A stretch of 64,000 nucleotides of DNA from Gemmatimonas sp. (GTDB lineage: Bacteria; Gemmatimonadota; Gemmatimonadetes; Gemmatimonadales; Gemmatimonadaceae): contig NZ_JAPZSK010000004.1 in the NCBI RefSeq assembly GCF_027531815.1, forward strand, positions 496,001 to 560,000. The letters run 5' to 3'. How positions within the stretch are numbered: the first letter of the stretch is position 1; each line of letters starts with the position of its first letter. This document shows, piece after piece, positions 52,528 to 60,925 of the stretch. Under the pieces are notes generated by a model. It had not been told where the DNA came from and did not search any database. It was given only the letters and a program-made list of their open reading frames with translations. The position numbers were made by a program, and so were the translations under genes.

Positions 52528-54390
52528 ATGCCCGACACCGGGGCCCACCGCACGCCGGCGCCTGTCCTCTGGCGCCGCCTGTGGCGTTTCGTGGGGCCGC
52601 ACAAGGGCAAGCTCTGGCTGGTGGTACTGCTCAATGCGCTGGCGGCCTTCGCCGACGTGTTTTCGTTCACGCTGCTCGTGCCGTTCTTCAATGCGTTCTT
52701 CAAGAGCGAGCAGCTGATCCCGGCCACCGGCACGATCGGACGGGTGCTCGACACCACGATCGGATTCCTGCTCGATGAGCGGGATCGCATGGCGTCGCTG
52801 CGCAATGTGCTGCTCATCGTGATTGCCGCGGTGACGCTGAAGAACGCGCTGGTGTGGCTGTCGGGGCAGGTTGGCGTGAAGCTGCAGGAGTTCGTGGTGC
52901 GTGACCTGCGCAACGCGCTCTACGCGCATCTGCTGCGCCTGCCGTTGCCGTGGTTCACCCGCAACAAGGTGGGGCAGATCATTGCCCGCGTGCTCAATGA
53001 CACGGGCAACGCGAAGACGGTCGTGACCGAGCTGGTCACGCGCTCGCTCTGGAGCGGCGCGCAGCTGGTGGCGACGCTCGTGGCCATGTTCACCACGTCG
53101 TGGCGTCTGTCGCTCGCTGCCCTGGTCATCGCGCCCATCACGATTGGCGCCATTCAGCCGGTCCTGCGCAAGTTGCGGCAGGGCTATCGCCGTCTGGGCA
53201 ACGAGCAGGGGGAGATGACGAGCCTCGTGCAGGAAGTGGTCAGTGGGGTGCGCCTCGTGAAGTCGTATCGGGCCGAAGGGCGGGAAGAGGCGCGCTTCAC
53301 CGAGAAGAACAATGCCTTCGCCCGCGGCTTCGTGAAGGTGGGACGTCTGGCGTTGCTCTCGGGCCCGGTCACCGAAACCCTGGGCACGTTCACCGCCGTC
53401 ATCATCCTCTGGTACGGCGCGCAGCTGGTTTTGGTCGAGGGCAGTCTCACCGGCGCCGAGCTGCTGGTGTTCCTCGTGCAGGTGATGCGCTTGCTGCAGC
53501 CGCTCAAGCAGCTGTCACAGACGCCGGCCGCTGCCCAGCAGTCGCTCGCCAGCGCCGAGCGCGTGTTCGAGATTCTCGACGCGCCGGCGGAAACGACCAC
53601 CGACCGTGGGACGCGCGACGTGGCGACCTTCGAGCGGGAGATCGCGTTTTCGGGAGTGGGGTTCCAGTACGATGGCGGTGCCGCAGCGCTGCAGGATGTC
53701 ACGTTCACCGCACGCAAGGGCGAGGTCGTGGCGCTCGTGGGTGCGAGTGGCGCCGGCAAGAGCACGCTGGTGGACCTGCTGCCCCGCTTTCTCGATCCCA
53801 CCGCGGGGCGCGTCACCCTCGATGGCGTGGATCTGCGGGAGATTCGCCTCGGTGCCCTGCGCGCCCTCACCGGCATCGTGAGCCAGGACACGGTCCTCTT
53901 CAACGACACCGTTCGCGCCAACGTGGCCTTCGGACGTCCCGATGCCACGCAGGCGCAGCTCGACGCCGCGGCGCGGGCCGCGAACGCGCTCACCTTCATC
54001 GAGGCGCTGCCCGATGGGTGGGACACCAATCTCGGTGAGCGCGGAAGCCGCCTGTCCGGCGGGCAGCGTCAGCGCCTGGCCATCGCGCGCGCTCTCGTAT
54101 CCGATCCGCCCATCCTCATCCTCGACGAGGCAACGTCGGCCCTCGATGTGGAGAGTGAACGGTTGGTGCAGGAAGCCATTGACCGGTTGCTCCAAGGGCG
54201 CACGGTCTTCGTCATTGCGCACCGTCTCGCGACCATTCAGCACGCCGATCGTATTCTGGTCCTCGATGGCGGCCGACTCGTGGAAGAAGGCGCGCACGAC
54301 ATGTTGTTGGCGCGCGGCGGACCCTACGCGCGGCTGCACGCGCTGCAGTTCGATCGCCGCTCCACCGACGCGGTTGTCGAGGTCGGGTAA
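52528..54390 (+). CDS. ABC exporter, MsbA-type half transporter (permease fused to ATPase)
   Basis: The product is 620 aa. Six membrane helices in residues about 15-330, then an ATPase with Walker A GASGAGKST, signature LSGGQRQRLAIARAL, Walker B ILILDEATSALD and switch His in VFVIAHRLAT. The type I exporter fold suggests lipid, lipid A or glycan export from the inner leaflet. It follows porX and precedes a glycosyltransferase, which supports a role in surface glycolipid. The start ATG 52528 lies 2 nt after the porX stop. Confidence 0.93.
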   Translation: MPDTGAHRTPAPVLWRRLWRFVGPHKGKLWLVVLLNALAAFADVFSFTLLVPFFNAFFKSEQLIPATGTIGRVLDTTIGFLLDERDRMASLRNVLLIVIAAVTLKNALVWLSGQVGVKLQEFVVRDLRNALYAHLLRLPLPWFTRNKVGQIIARVLNDTGNAKTVVTELVTRSLWSGAQLVATLVAMFTTSWRLSLAALVIAPITIGAIQPVLRKLRQGYRRLGNEQGEMTSLVQEVVSGVRLVKSYRAEGREEARFTEKNNAFARGFVKVGRLALLSGPVTETLGTFTAVIILWYGAQLVLVEGSLTGAELLVFLVQVMRLLQPLKQLSQTPAAAQQSLASAERVFEILDAPAETTTDRGTRDVATFEREIAFSGVGFQYDGGAAALQDVTFTARKGEVVALVGASGAGKSTLVDLLPRFLDPTAGRVTLDGVDLREIRLGALRALTGIVSQDTVLFNDTVRANVAFGRPDATQAQLDAAARAANALTFIEALPDGWDTNLGERGSRLSGGQRQRLAIARALVSDPPILILDEATSALDVESERLVQEAIDRLLQGRTVFVIAHRLATIQHADRILVLDGGRLVEEGAHDMLLARGGPYARLHALQFDRRSTDAVVEVG

Positions 54391-54395
54391 CTCTC

Positions 54396-55523
54396 ATGCG
54401 CGTGCTGGTGGTGGCCTCCACCCCGGAGTGGACGGCTGGAGCGAGGCTCCTGGCCCAACTCGCGGCCGGTCTCGCCGCCCGCGGTGATGTGGTCGCCATG
54501 ATCACCGCACTTGGCAGTGCCGCGGAGCGGGCGGTGGAGCAGGGCTGGCCGCGACTCTCGCTGCGCAGTGTGAGCGGGGCCGGTGGACTGCGGCAGGCAT
54601 GGAGTCTGCGCGGAATCGTCACGGCGCTGCGCCCTGACGCGTTGCTCGTGGGCAGCGAACGCGATGCGGTGCTGGCGGCCTTCGCCATCGGCACTCGCGG
54701 TGGCATCGTGCGCCGGGTGGCGGCAGACGAGTACGTCCCGCGCCCGGGTACGGGTGCGGTTCCATCACCTGCGGCTGCAGGGGCCGCAAAGTCCGCCCCG
54801 CTGCCATGGCATGCGCGTCTCGCCCTGGCACGGACGCCCATCACGCGGTGGGGTGACACCCGCCTGGCACTCGGCTGGCCATCGCCGCCGGTGGAAGACA
54901 CGGCCGCGCATGCCACGGCAATTCATCGGCTCCCGTTGACGGCGCCTGCGGTGGTGCTGGTCCCTGGGAGGTCGCACGACGAGGGCACGGCGGCGGCCCT
55001 CCGCACGCTTGCGCATCTGCGCACCCGTCGCCCGGATCTGCGTGTGCTGCTGGTCGGGGCCACCGCGGCGCTGCAAGGCACGCGACTGCATGCCGCGTCG
55101 CTCGACCTAACGGCGGCGGTGGAGATCGTGCCCGTGGAGGCGCTGTTGCATCACGAGCTGGGGTACGCGTGCGCGGCGTGGATTACGGCACCGGGCGACC
55201 ACGGGGCGCTGGCGACCCTCGCGGCCATGCAGCAGCGGTTGCCCACCGTCGTGGCCGTCGATGCCCCCTCTGCCGAGCTGGTCACGCATGGGGCCACCGG
55301 CTATCATGTCGCGGCCGACAACACGGTCGTGGTGGTGGCCGAGCTCGCGCGCCTCCTGGCAGACGTGAATGCCCAACGTGCGGTGGGGGGCGCGGCCGCC
55401 GCCCGGGCGGCTCGCGAGTTCGGCTGGGACGCTCTTGTGGACGAGGCCGCCCTGCTCCTCGCGCGCGCGGCCGGTGTCAGCGGTGCCGGCATTACCCGCC
55501 GGCCGGCGCTCATGCCCGCCTGA
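54396..55523 (+). CDS. Glycosyltransferase, GT-B fold (GT4-like)
   Basis: The product is 375 aa. The N-terminal Rossmann-like half starts MRVLVVASTPEWTAGARLLAQLAAGLAARG. The C-terminal half has VVLVPGRSHDEGTAAALRTLAHL, LRVLLVGATAAL and GATGYHVAADN, as in GT4 enzymes. The usual EX7E motif is not clear (the region reads PSAELVTHGATG), so activity is less certain. It begins 6 nt after the exporter gene and probably acts in the same surface-polymer pathway. Confidence 0.78.
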   Translation: MRVLVVASTPEWTAGARLLAQLAAGLAARGDVVAMITALGSAAERAVEQGWPRLSLRSVSGAGGLRQAWSLRGIVTALRPDALLVGSERDAVLAAFAIGTRGGIVRRVAADEYVPRPGTGAVPSPAAAGAAKSAPLPWHARLALARTPITRWGDTRLALGWPSPPVEDTAAHATAIHRLPLTAPAVVLVPGRSHDEGTAAALRTLAHLRTRRPDLRVLLVGATAALQGTRLHAASLDLTAAVEIVPVEALLHHELGYACAAWITAPGDHGALATLAAMQQRLPTVVAVDAPSAELVTHGATGYHVAADNTVVVVAELARLLADVNAQRAVGGAAAARAAREFGWDALVDEAALLLARAAGVSGAGITRRPALMPA

Positions 55524-55561
55524 TCTCCCCCGTCTTCCTTCTCCCTTTCCGCGCACACCCT

Positions 55562-56707
55562 ATGCTCGATACGACCTCGCTGCGCGCGACCCAGTTTGCA
55601 TGGATGGCCGATGATCCCGGCATCTACCTGAATGCGGCATCGGTGGGGCCGATGCCGGAGGCTGCGGTGCGTGAGGCGACGCGCTGGAGTGCGTGGCGCG
55701 CCCGTCCGCACGAGATCCCGTTTTCGTCGCTGCTCGATGCGGCCGCGACCGCCCGGCAACAGTTCGCGGCGCTCATCGGTGCCGACCCCGATGAGATCGC
55801 GCTCATGCCCAACACCACCTATGGGCTCAATCTCGCGGCCCGCGCATTGCCCCTGCGCCCGGGGGCCATCCTCGCGTTCGACGGCGAGTTCCCCAGCTGC
55901 GTGTATCCCTTTCAGGCGCTCGGTTCGCGCGGGGTGACGCTCGAGCTCATGCCGCGCGTCCACGGGCTCCCCGACGAGGACGCGCTCGTTCAGGCGATCG
56001 AGCACCGGTCGGATGTGGTAGCGGTCGTCGTGAGCTGGGTGCAGTTCGCGTCGGGGTACGTTGTTGATCTCGAACGGATCGGACGCGCCTGCCGGGCGCG
56101 CGGGGTATTCTTCATCGTCGACGGCATTCAGGGATGCGGCGTGCGGCCGCTCGACCTGAACGCCACACCGGTGGACATCTTCGCGAGCGGTGCCCAGAAG
56201 TGGCAGCTGGGGCCGTGGGGCACCGGTTTCGTGTATGTGCGCCGCGATCTCGTGACGGCACTGCAGCCGCACGATGTGGGGTGGGCGTGCATGAAGCGCA
56301 GCACCGACTACACCCGCCTCACCGACTACGAGTTCGACCTCTTCGACGACGCGCGACGCTTCGAAGTCGTGACGCTGGCCTATCACGACTTCGCCGTGGC
56401 CAACGCCGCGACGGCGTTGTTGCTCGAGCTGGGCGTGCCGGCCATTGCCGCGCATCTCGATGCACTGACCGGGCGCCTCACCCAATGGGCGCACGCCCGC
56501 GCCGACGTGCGCCTCGTCACCCCGTCCGAGTCCGCGCGTCGCGCGGGCGTCGTATCGTTCGCGCCGGTCGCGCTTGCGTCCATGGCGGCCGCGTTGACCA
56601 ACGCGCAGGTGCACTTCACCGTGCGGGAGGGGGCCATTCGGCTCTCGCCGCACGTGTACAACACCCTCGACGAGATCGACCGCGTGGTGGCCTTGCTGGA
56701 CGCCTAG
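55562..56707 (+). CDS. Class V aminotransferase family PLP enzyme
   Basis: The product is 381 aa. The fold-type I pattern is clear: IYLNAASVGPMPEAAV, LMPNTTYGLNLAARAL, VVSWVQFASGYVVDLE, FFIVDGIQGCGV (PLP-ring Asp) and SGAQKWQLGPWGTGF with the Schiff-base lysine. The C-terminal LSPHVYNTLDEIDRVVALL is typical. Members include cysteine-desulfurase-like and epimerase-like enzymes; this one lacks a SufS/IscS catalytic Cys loop that I can see, so the substrate is open. It starts 38 nt after the glycosyltransferase stop. Confidence 0.87.
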   Translation: MLDTTSLRATQFAWMADDPGIYLNAASVGPMPEAAVREATRWSAWRARPHEIPFSSLLDAAATARQQFAALIGADPDEIALMPNTTYGLNLAARALPLRPGAILAFDGEFPSCVYPFQALGSRGVTLELMPRVHGLPDEDALVQAIEHRSDVVAVVVSWVQFASGYVVDLERIGRACRARGVFFIVDGIQGCGVRPLDLNATPVDIFASGAQKWQLGPWGTGFVYVRRDLVTALQPHDVGWACMKRSTDYTRLTDYEFDLFDDARRFEVVTLAYHDFAVANAATALLLELGVPAIAAHLDALTGRLTQWAHARADVRLVTPSESARRAGVVSFAPVALASMAAALTNAQVHFTVREGAIRLSPHVYNTLDEIDRVVALLDA

Positions 56708-56786
56708 CCGCGAGGGAATTGCGCGTCGGCACTGGACTTGCAACTCCTGACCGCCAGATTGCAGGGGTTGGTCTTCCCTACACCCG

Positions 56787-57383
56787 ATGTCGCGCCCTCC
56801 TTCTCTTCGTACCCGCATGGCCCTCGCCGAGCGCACCATCGCCGAGGCGCTGCGTATCCTGACGCCACGCGGAGTGGCGGAGGGGGAGCGTCATGCCACC
56901 CTCCCCGCGGGCGAGGCCTTCGGCGCCAACGAGTTGCTGGCGATGGTGGATGAGCAGACGCTCACGGGAGAGCCGCAGAACAATGCCGTGCTCGTCTACG
57001 GCCCCGCCCCCATGTTGCTCGAGACGTTGCGCTTCGATGTGTCGCCGGAGGAGTGGCGCCCCTTTGCCCCGTCGCCCGCGCGCGCGTTGCCTGCCGATCG
57101 GTTGCGGGTGGGGGCTTTGCGCGGCGGTGTGCTCGTGGCGCTCGCCACGGCCGGTGCGCCGATCGGTAGCCTCTCGCGCCTGCGCGTGCTCGTCTCGCCC
57201 GCCTTCCGGCAGATTGGCCTGGGGCACCTGGTGCTGCACCGCGCCGTGCAGGCGCTGCTGCGCGACGGGCTGCTGCCGTACGCGACGCTCGTGTCCACGG
57301 ATCTGGGTGCCCGCGCGCTGGCACGCGCGGTGGGGTTCGTGAACGTCAGCCGGGCCTTTGGCGGACTGGCGCCGGCGTATTGA
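56787..57383 (+). CDS. Hypothetical protein with GNAT-like acetyltransferase C-terminus
   Basis: The product is 198 aa. The second half resembles a GNAT core: a beta strand then VSPAFRQIGLGHLVLHRAVQ (a Q/R-x-x-G-x-G CoA loop), followed by STDLGARALARAVGFVNVSR. The first half has no clear match. An in-frame ATG at 56817 is an alternative start. It is convergent with tyrS (22 bp between stops). Function unknown; acetyltransferase is a cautious guess. Confidence 0.6.
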   Translation: MSRPPSLRTRMALAERTIAEALRILTPRGVAEGERHATLPAGEAFGANELLAMVDEQTLTGEPQNNAVLVYGPAPMLLETLRFDVSPEEWRPFAPSPARALPADRLRVGALRGGVLVALATAGAPIGSLSRLRVLVSPAFRQIGLGHLVLHRAVQALLRDGLLPYATLVSTDLGARALARAVGFVNVSRAFGGLAPAY

Positions 57384-57405
57384 ACGCACGGCGCCGGTAG
57401 GGCGC

Positions 57406-58692
57406 TCAGGGAACGTGCAGCAGGCCGAACTCGCGTTGTCCCTTCCTGATGAGCAGATATCGACCACGCAGCAGGCGATCGTGATGCACCGTGGGCTGTG
57501 CGAGCTTCTCGCCGTTCACGCTGATCCCGCCCTGCTCGAGCAGGCGCTTCGCGGCGCCGCGGGAATCCGCGATGCCCAGCAACTGCAGGGCATGCAGCAC
57601 ATCGACCTCATCCATGGCGGGCTGTGCCACCGGCGCGTAGTCGGCGAACCGGATCTCTGATCGCAGCGCCGTGAGTGCCGCATCCGACAGGCTGGCGGGA
57701 TCCGCTCTCTCGAAGAGCAGTGCCGACACTTCCTGGGCGGCCCGCGCCGCCTCCTGGCCATGCACGCGTGCCGTCACGTCGTACGCGAGCGCCCGCTGTG
57801 CGGCACGCTTCCCCGGATCGCGGCGCACCGCCTCGTCGAGCGCCTCGATCTCCTCCCGGGAGAGCAGGGTGTAGAAGCGCAGGTAGCGCGACACGTCGCG
57901 ATCGTCGGCGCCCATCCAAAACTGGTAGAACTGGTAGGGCGAGGTGCGGCCGGCGTCGAGCCACACCGAGCCACCGCCGGTGCTCTTGCCGAACTTGGTG
58001 CCATCGGCGTTGGTGATGAGCGGGAAGGTGAGCGCGTGCGCGTCCCCACCCTGCGCCTTGCGGATGAGTTCGAGGCCGGCCGTGATGTTGCCCCATTGGT
58101 CGCTCCCCCCCATTTGCAGCGTCACCCCTTCACGGCGGTGCAGCTCGAGATAGTCGAACGCCTGCAGCAGCATATAGGTGAACTCGGTGTACGAGATGCC
58201 GTTCTCCAGCCGGCTCTTCACCGAATCCTTGGCCATCATGTAGTTCACCGAGAAGTGCTTGCCCGTATCGCGCAGGAACTCGATGAGCGACAGGGAGCAG
58301 AGCCAATCGGCATTGTTCACGAGTCTGGCGGCACCCGGTCCCTCGAAATCGAGGAACTTGGCGAGCTGCCGCCGGATCGCCTCCGCGTTGGCGCGGATGG
58401 TGTCGAGATCCTGCAGGTTGCGTTCGCTGCTGCGTCCGCTGGGGTCACCGATCATCCCGGTGCCGCCCCCCACCAGGGCGATGGGGCGATGCCCCGCGCG
58501 CTGCAGATGCACCAGCCCCATGATCGGCACCAGGTTGCCCACGTGCAGACTCGAGGCGGTTGGATCGAATCCCACGTAGGCGGTGACCTGCCCCGCGGCG
58601 AAGGCGGCCGGCAGACCGTCGGTGTGCTGGTGCAGAAGCTCGCGCCAGGCGAGCTCCTCGAGCGGAGCGGAGGTGTTGGTCGTGGCGGACAT
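57406..58692 (-). CDS. tyrS: Tyrosyl-tRNA synthetase
   Basis: The product is 428 aa. Class I motifs: HVGN (50-53, the HIGH equivalent), YVGFDPTASSLH, GGSDQWGNI and KFGKS (the KMSKS equivalent). The C-terminal S4-like RNA-binding domain reads ISVNGEKLAQPTV. It charges tRNA-Tyr. The frame extends to 58899, but that part runs into the divergent penicillin-binding protein gene, so ATG 58692 is used. TATCTT lies 6 nt before that ATG. Confidence 0.97.
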   Translation of the reverse strand: MSATTNTSAPLEELAWRELLHQHTDGLPAAFAAGQVTAYVGFDPTASSLHVGNLVPIMGLVHLQRAGHRPIALVGGGTGMIGDPSGRSSERNLQDLDTIRANAEAIRRQLAKFLDFEGPGAARLVNNADWLCSLSLIEFLRDTGKHFSVNYMMAKDSVKSRLENGISYTEFTYMLLQAFDYLELHRREGVTLQMGGSDQWGNITAGLELIRKAQGGDAHALTFPLITNADGTKFGKSTGGGSVWLDAGRTSPYQFYQFWMGADDRDVSRYLRFYTLLSREEIEALDEAVRRDPGKRAAQRALAYDVTARVHGQEAARAAQEVSALLFERADPASLSDAALTALRSEIRFADYAPVAQPAMDEVDVLHALQLLGIADSRGAAKRLLEQGGISVNGEKLAQPTVHHDRLLRGRYLLIRKGQREFGLLHVP

Positions 58693-58698
58693 GCCCGC

Positions 58699-58749
58699 AA
58701 GATAAGCATACCGCCCAACGGTACCGATCCCTTCCCCGGGGTGTACCTT
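58699..58749. promoter_or_regulatory. Divergent tyrS / penicillin-binding-protein promoter region
   Basis: The minus-strand TATCTT (58699-58704) ends 6 nt before the tyrS ATG. The plus-strand TACCTT (58744-58749) ends 10 nt before the ATG at 58760. Neither gene has a clear Shine-Dalgarno. Confidence 0.4.
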
Positions 58750-58759
58750 CCACCCTGCT

Positions 58760-60913
58760 ATGGCTCTTTCCACCGTCCTCAAGCGGCGCCCCTGGCTGGG
58801 CTGGCTGCTGATGCTCACTGTCTTCGGTGCCGCCATCGGTGCCGGCGGATTGGCGGGTGCCTGGGCCGTCATCTGTCGCGACGGCCGGTGCCCCTCCATT
58901 GCCTCGCTCGAGCAGTACGTGCCGCGTCAGACGTCCAAGGTGTACGCGGCCGACGGGCGGTTCGTCACCGAGCTCGGCCTCGAACGCCGTACCCTCATCG
59001 GCCTCAAGGACATCCCCAAGCACGTGCGTGATGCGGTGGTCATCACCGAGGACAAGCGCTTCTACGCGCACGACGGCATCGACTACCTCCGCATTTTCGG
59101 GGCGCTCGCGCGCAACGTGAAGGCGGGCAGCTATGTGCAGGGGTTCAGTACCATCACGATGCAGCTGGCGCGCAACGTCTTCTCCGATCGCATTTCGCGC
59201 GAGAAGACGCTGCTGCGCAAGATCAAGGAAGCCCGCGTCGCCCGCGCCATCGAGCGCCGCTACAGCAAGGACAAGATCCTCGAGCTCTACCTCAACCAGG
59301 TCTACCTGGGCAACGGCGCGTACGGCGTGGAGACGGCCTCGCAGCGTTACTTCGGCAAGAGTGTGCGCGACGTCACCGTGGCCGAGGCGGCGGTGCTGGC
59401 CGGGTTGCTCAAGGGGCCGGAGCGCTACAACCCGCGTCGCTTCGCCGATCGCGCCATCCAGCGTCGCAACACGGTGCTCGAGCTGATGCGCCGCGGTGGG
59501 GCCATCAGCAACGAGGACGCGTCGCTGGCCAAGGCGTACCCGTTGCAGCTGGCCGAGCGCGCCGAGTCGGGTGACGTGGCACCGTACTTCGTCGAATGGG
59601 TGCGGAAGGAACTGGAAGAGCACTTTGGTGCGCGGCTCTACGACGAGGGCCTCAAGGTGTATACCACGCTCGACGTCGACATGCAGACGGCGGCGGAGCG
59701 GGCGCTGGAGAACCAGTTGCAGGCCATCGAGGGCGGACGCCACGGGAAGTACACCCACCTGACCTACGAGGCGTATCTCGCACGCAGCGCCGACGGCGGC
59801 GAAACCGGCGCGGCGAACTCGCCCTATCTGCAGGGCAGTTTCGTGGCCATCGACCCGCGCTCCGGCGCCGTGCGCGCCATGGTGGGTGGTCGCGACTTCG
59901 GCGACAGCAAGTTCAATCGCGCAACGCAGGCGCTGCGACAACCGGGATCCACCTTCAAGCCCATCGTGTACGCGGCCGCCGTGCACGAGGGATACGGGCC
60001 GGCACAGGTGGTGGACGATTCTCCCATCGCACTCGACCAGATGAGCGGCGAGACGTGGACGCCGCAGAACTACGACATGAAGTTCCAGGGCAGCATGCCC
60101 ATGCGCAAAGCGCTGTATCAGTCCCGCAATCTGGCGGCGATTCGCACGGGCATGGCCGTGGGCGCCGATGCGGTCATCACGATGGCGCGGCGTTTCGGCA
60201 TCACCACCCCCATTCCGCCCTATCCATCCGTCTTCATCGGGTCGGCCGACACGTATCCGATCCAGATGATCGGCTCCTACTCGGTGTTCGCGAACCTCGG
60301 CCTGCGGACCACGCCGCACGCGATCGCTCGGGTGGAGAACGCGGCGGGGAAGGTGGTGTGGAAGCCCGATCTCGTGCGCGAGGCCGTGCTCTCCCCGGAA
60401 GAGGCGTGGCTGATGGTGAACATGATGAAGGATGTCGTCGTGCGCGGCACCGGCGCCCGCATCTGGAGCAGCGGCTTTCGCGTGCCGTCCGGCGGAAAGA
60501 CCGGCACCACCAACGACGGGGCCGACGTGTGGTTCATCGGCTATACTGCCGATCTGGTGGCCGGCGTGTGGATGGGCTTCGACAAGCCGCAGAAGATCAA
60601 GGGGAACGCACAGGGAGGCGACCTGGCGGCCCCGGCGTGGGCATCCTTCATGACGGAGGTGTACCGGCGAAAGCCGCAGCCTCCCGATTGGCCACGGCCC
60701 GACGGCGTGGTGGTGCGGGAGATCGACGCGGTCACCGGTCGACTCGCCAACGCCAGTTGCATGGGCGCGCTCACCACGGAGTTCTTCGTGCAGGGATTCG
60801 AACCCACGAGCACCTGTACCGATGTCGCGGCACCCTCGGCGTTCAGCATGGACAGTGCGCGCGCCGCGGTGAAGCGCGACACGACCAATCCGTTCCGCCT
60901 GCCACCGGCGTGA
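58760..60913 (+). CDS. Class A penicillin-binding protein (PBP1A type)
   Basis: The product is 717 aa. A short cytoplasmic tail and membrane helix (about 12-36) are followed by a GT51 glycosyltransferase (Glu97 in VITEDKRFYAHDGID, then STITMQLARN and IERRYSKDKILELYLNQVYLG) and a transpeptidase with Ser397/Lys400 (GSTFKP), Ser455/Asn457 (SRN) and Lys580 (GGKTGTT). It polymerises and cross-links peptidoglycan. The C-terminus has a short Cys-containing tail. It is followed after 12 nt by the amidohydrolase. Confidence 0.95.
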   Translation: MALSTVLKRRPWLGWLLMLTVFGAAIGAGGLAGAWAVICRDGRCPSIASLEQYVPRQTSKVYAADGRFVTELGLERRTLIGLKDIPKHVRDAVVITEDKRFYAHDGIDYLRIFGALARNVKAGSYVQGFSTITMQLARNVFSDRISREKTLLRKIKEARVARAIERRYSKDKILELYLNQVYLGNGAYGVETASQRYFGKSVRDVTVAEAAVLAGLLKGPERYNPRRFADRAIQRRNTVLELMRRGGAISNEDASLAKAYPLQLAERAESGDVAPYFVEWVRKELEEHFGARLYDEGLKVYTTLDVDMQTAAERALENQLQAIEGGRHGKYTHLTYEAYLARSADGGETGAANSPYLQGSFVAIDPRSGAVRAMVGGRDFGDSKFNRATQALRQPGSTFKPIVYAAAVHEGYGPAQVVDDSPIALDQMSGETWTPQNYDMKFQGSMPMRKALYQSRNLAAIRTGMAVGADAVITMARRFGITTPIPPYPSVFIGSADTYPIQMIGSYSVFANLGLRTTPHAIARVENAAGKVVWKPDLVREAVLSPEEAWLMVNMMKDVVVRGTGARIWSSGFRVPSGGKTGTTNDGADVWFIGYTADLVAGVWMGFDKPQKIKGNAQGGDLAAPAWASFMTEVYRRKPQPPDWPRPDGVVVREIDAVTGRLANASCMGALTTEFFVQGFEPTSTCTDVAAPSAFSMDSARAAVKRDTTNPFRLPPA

Positions 60914-60925
60914 CGTGAGGCCCCT

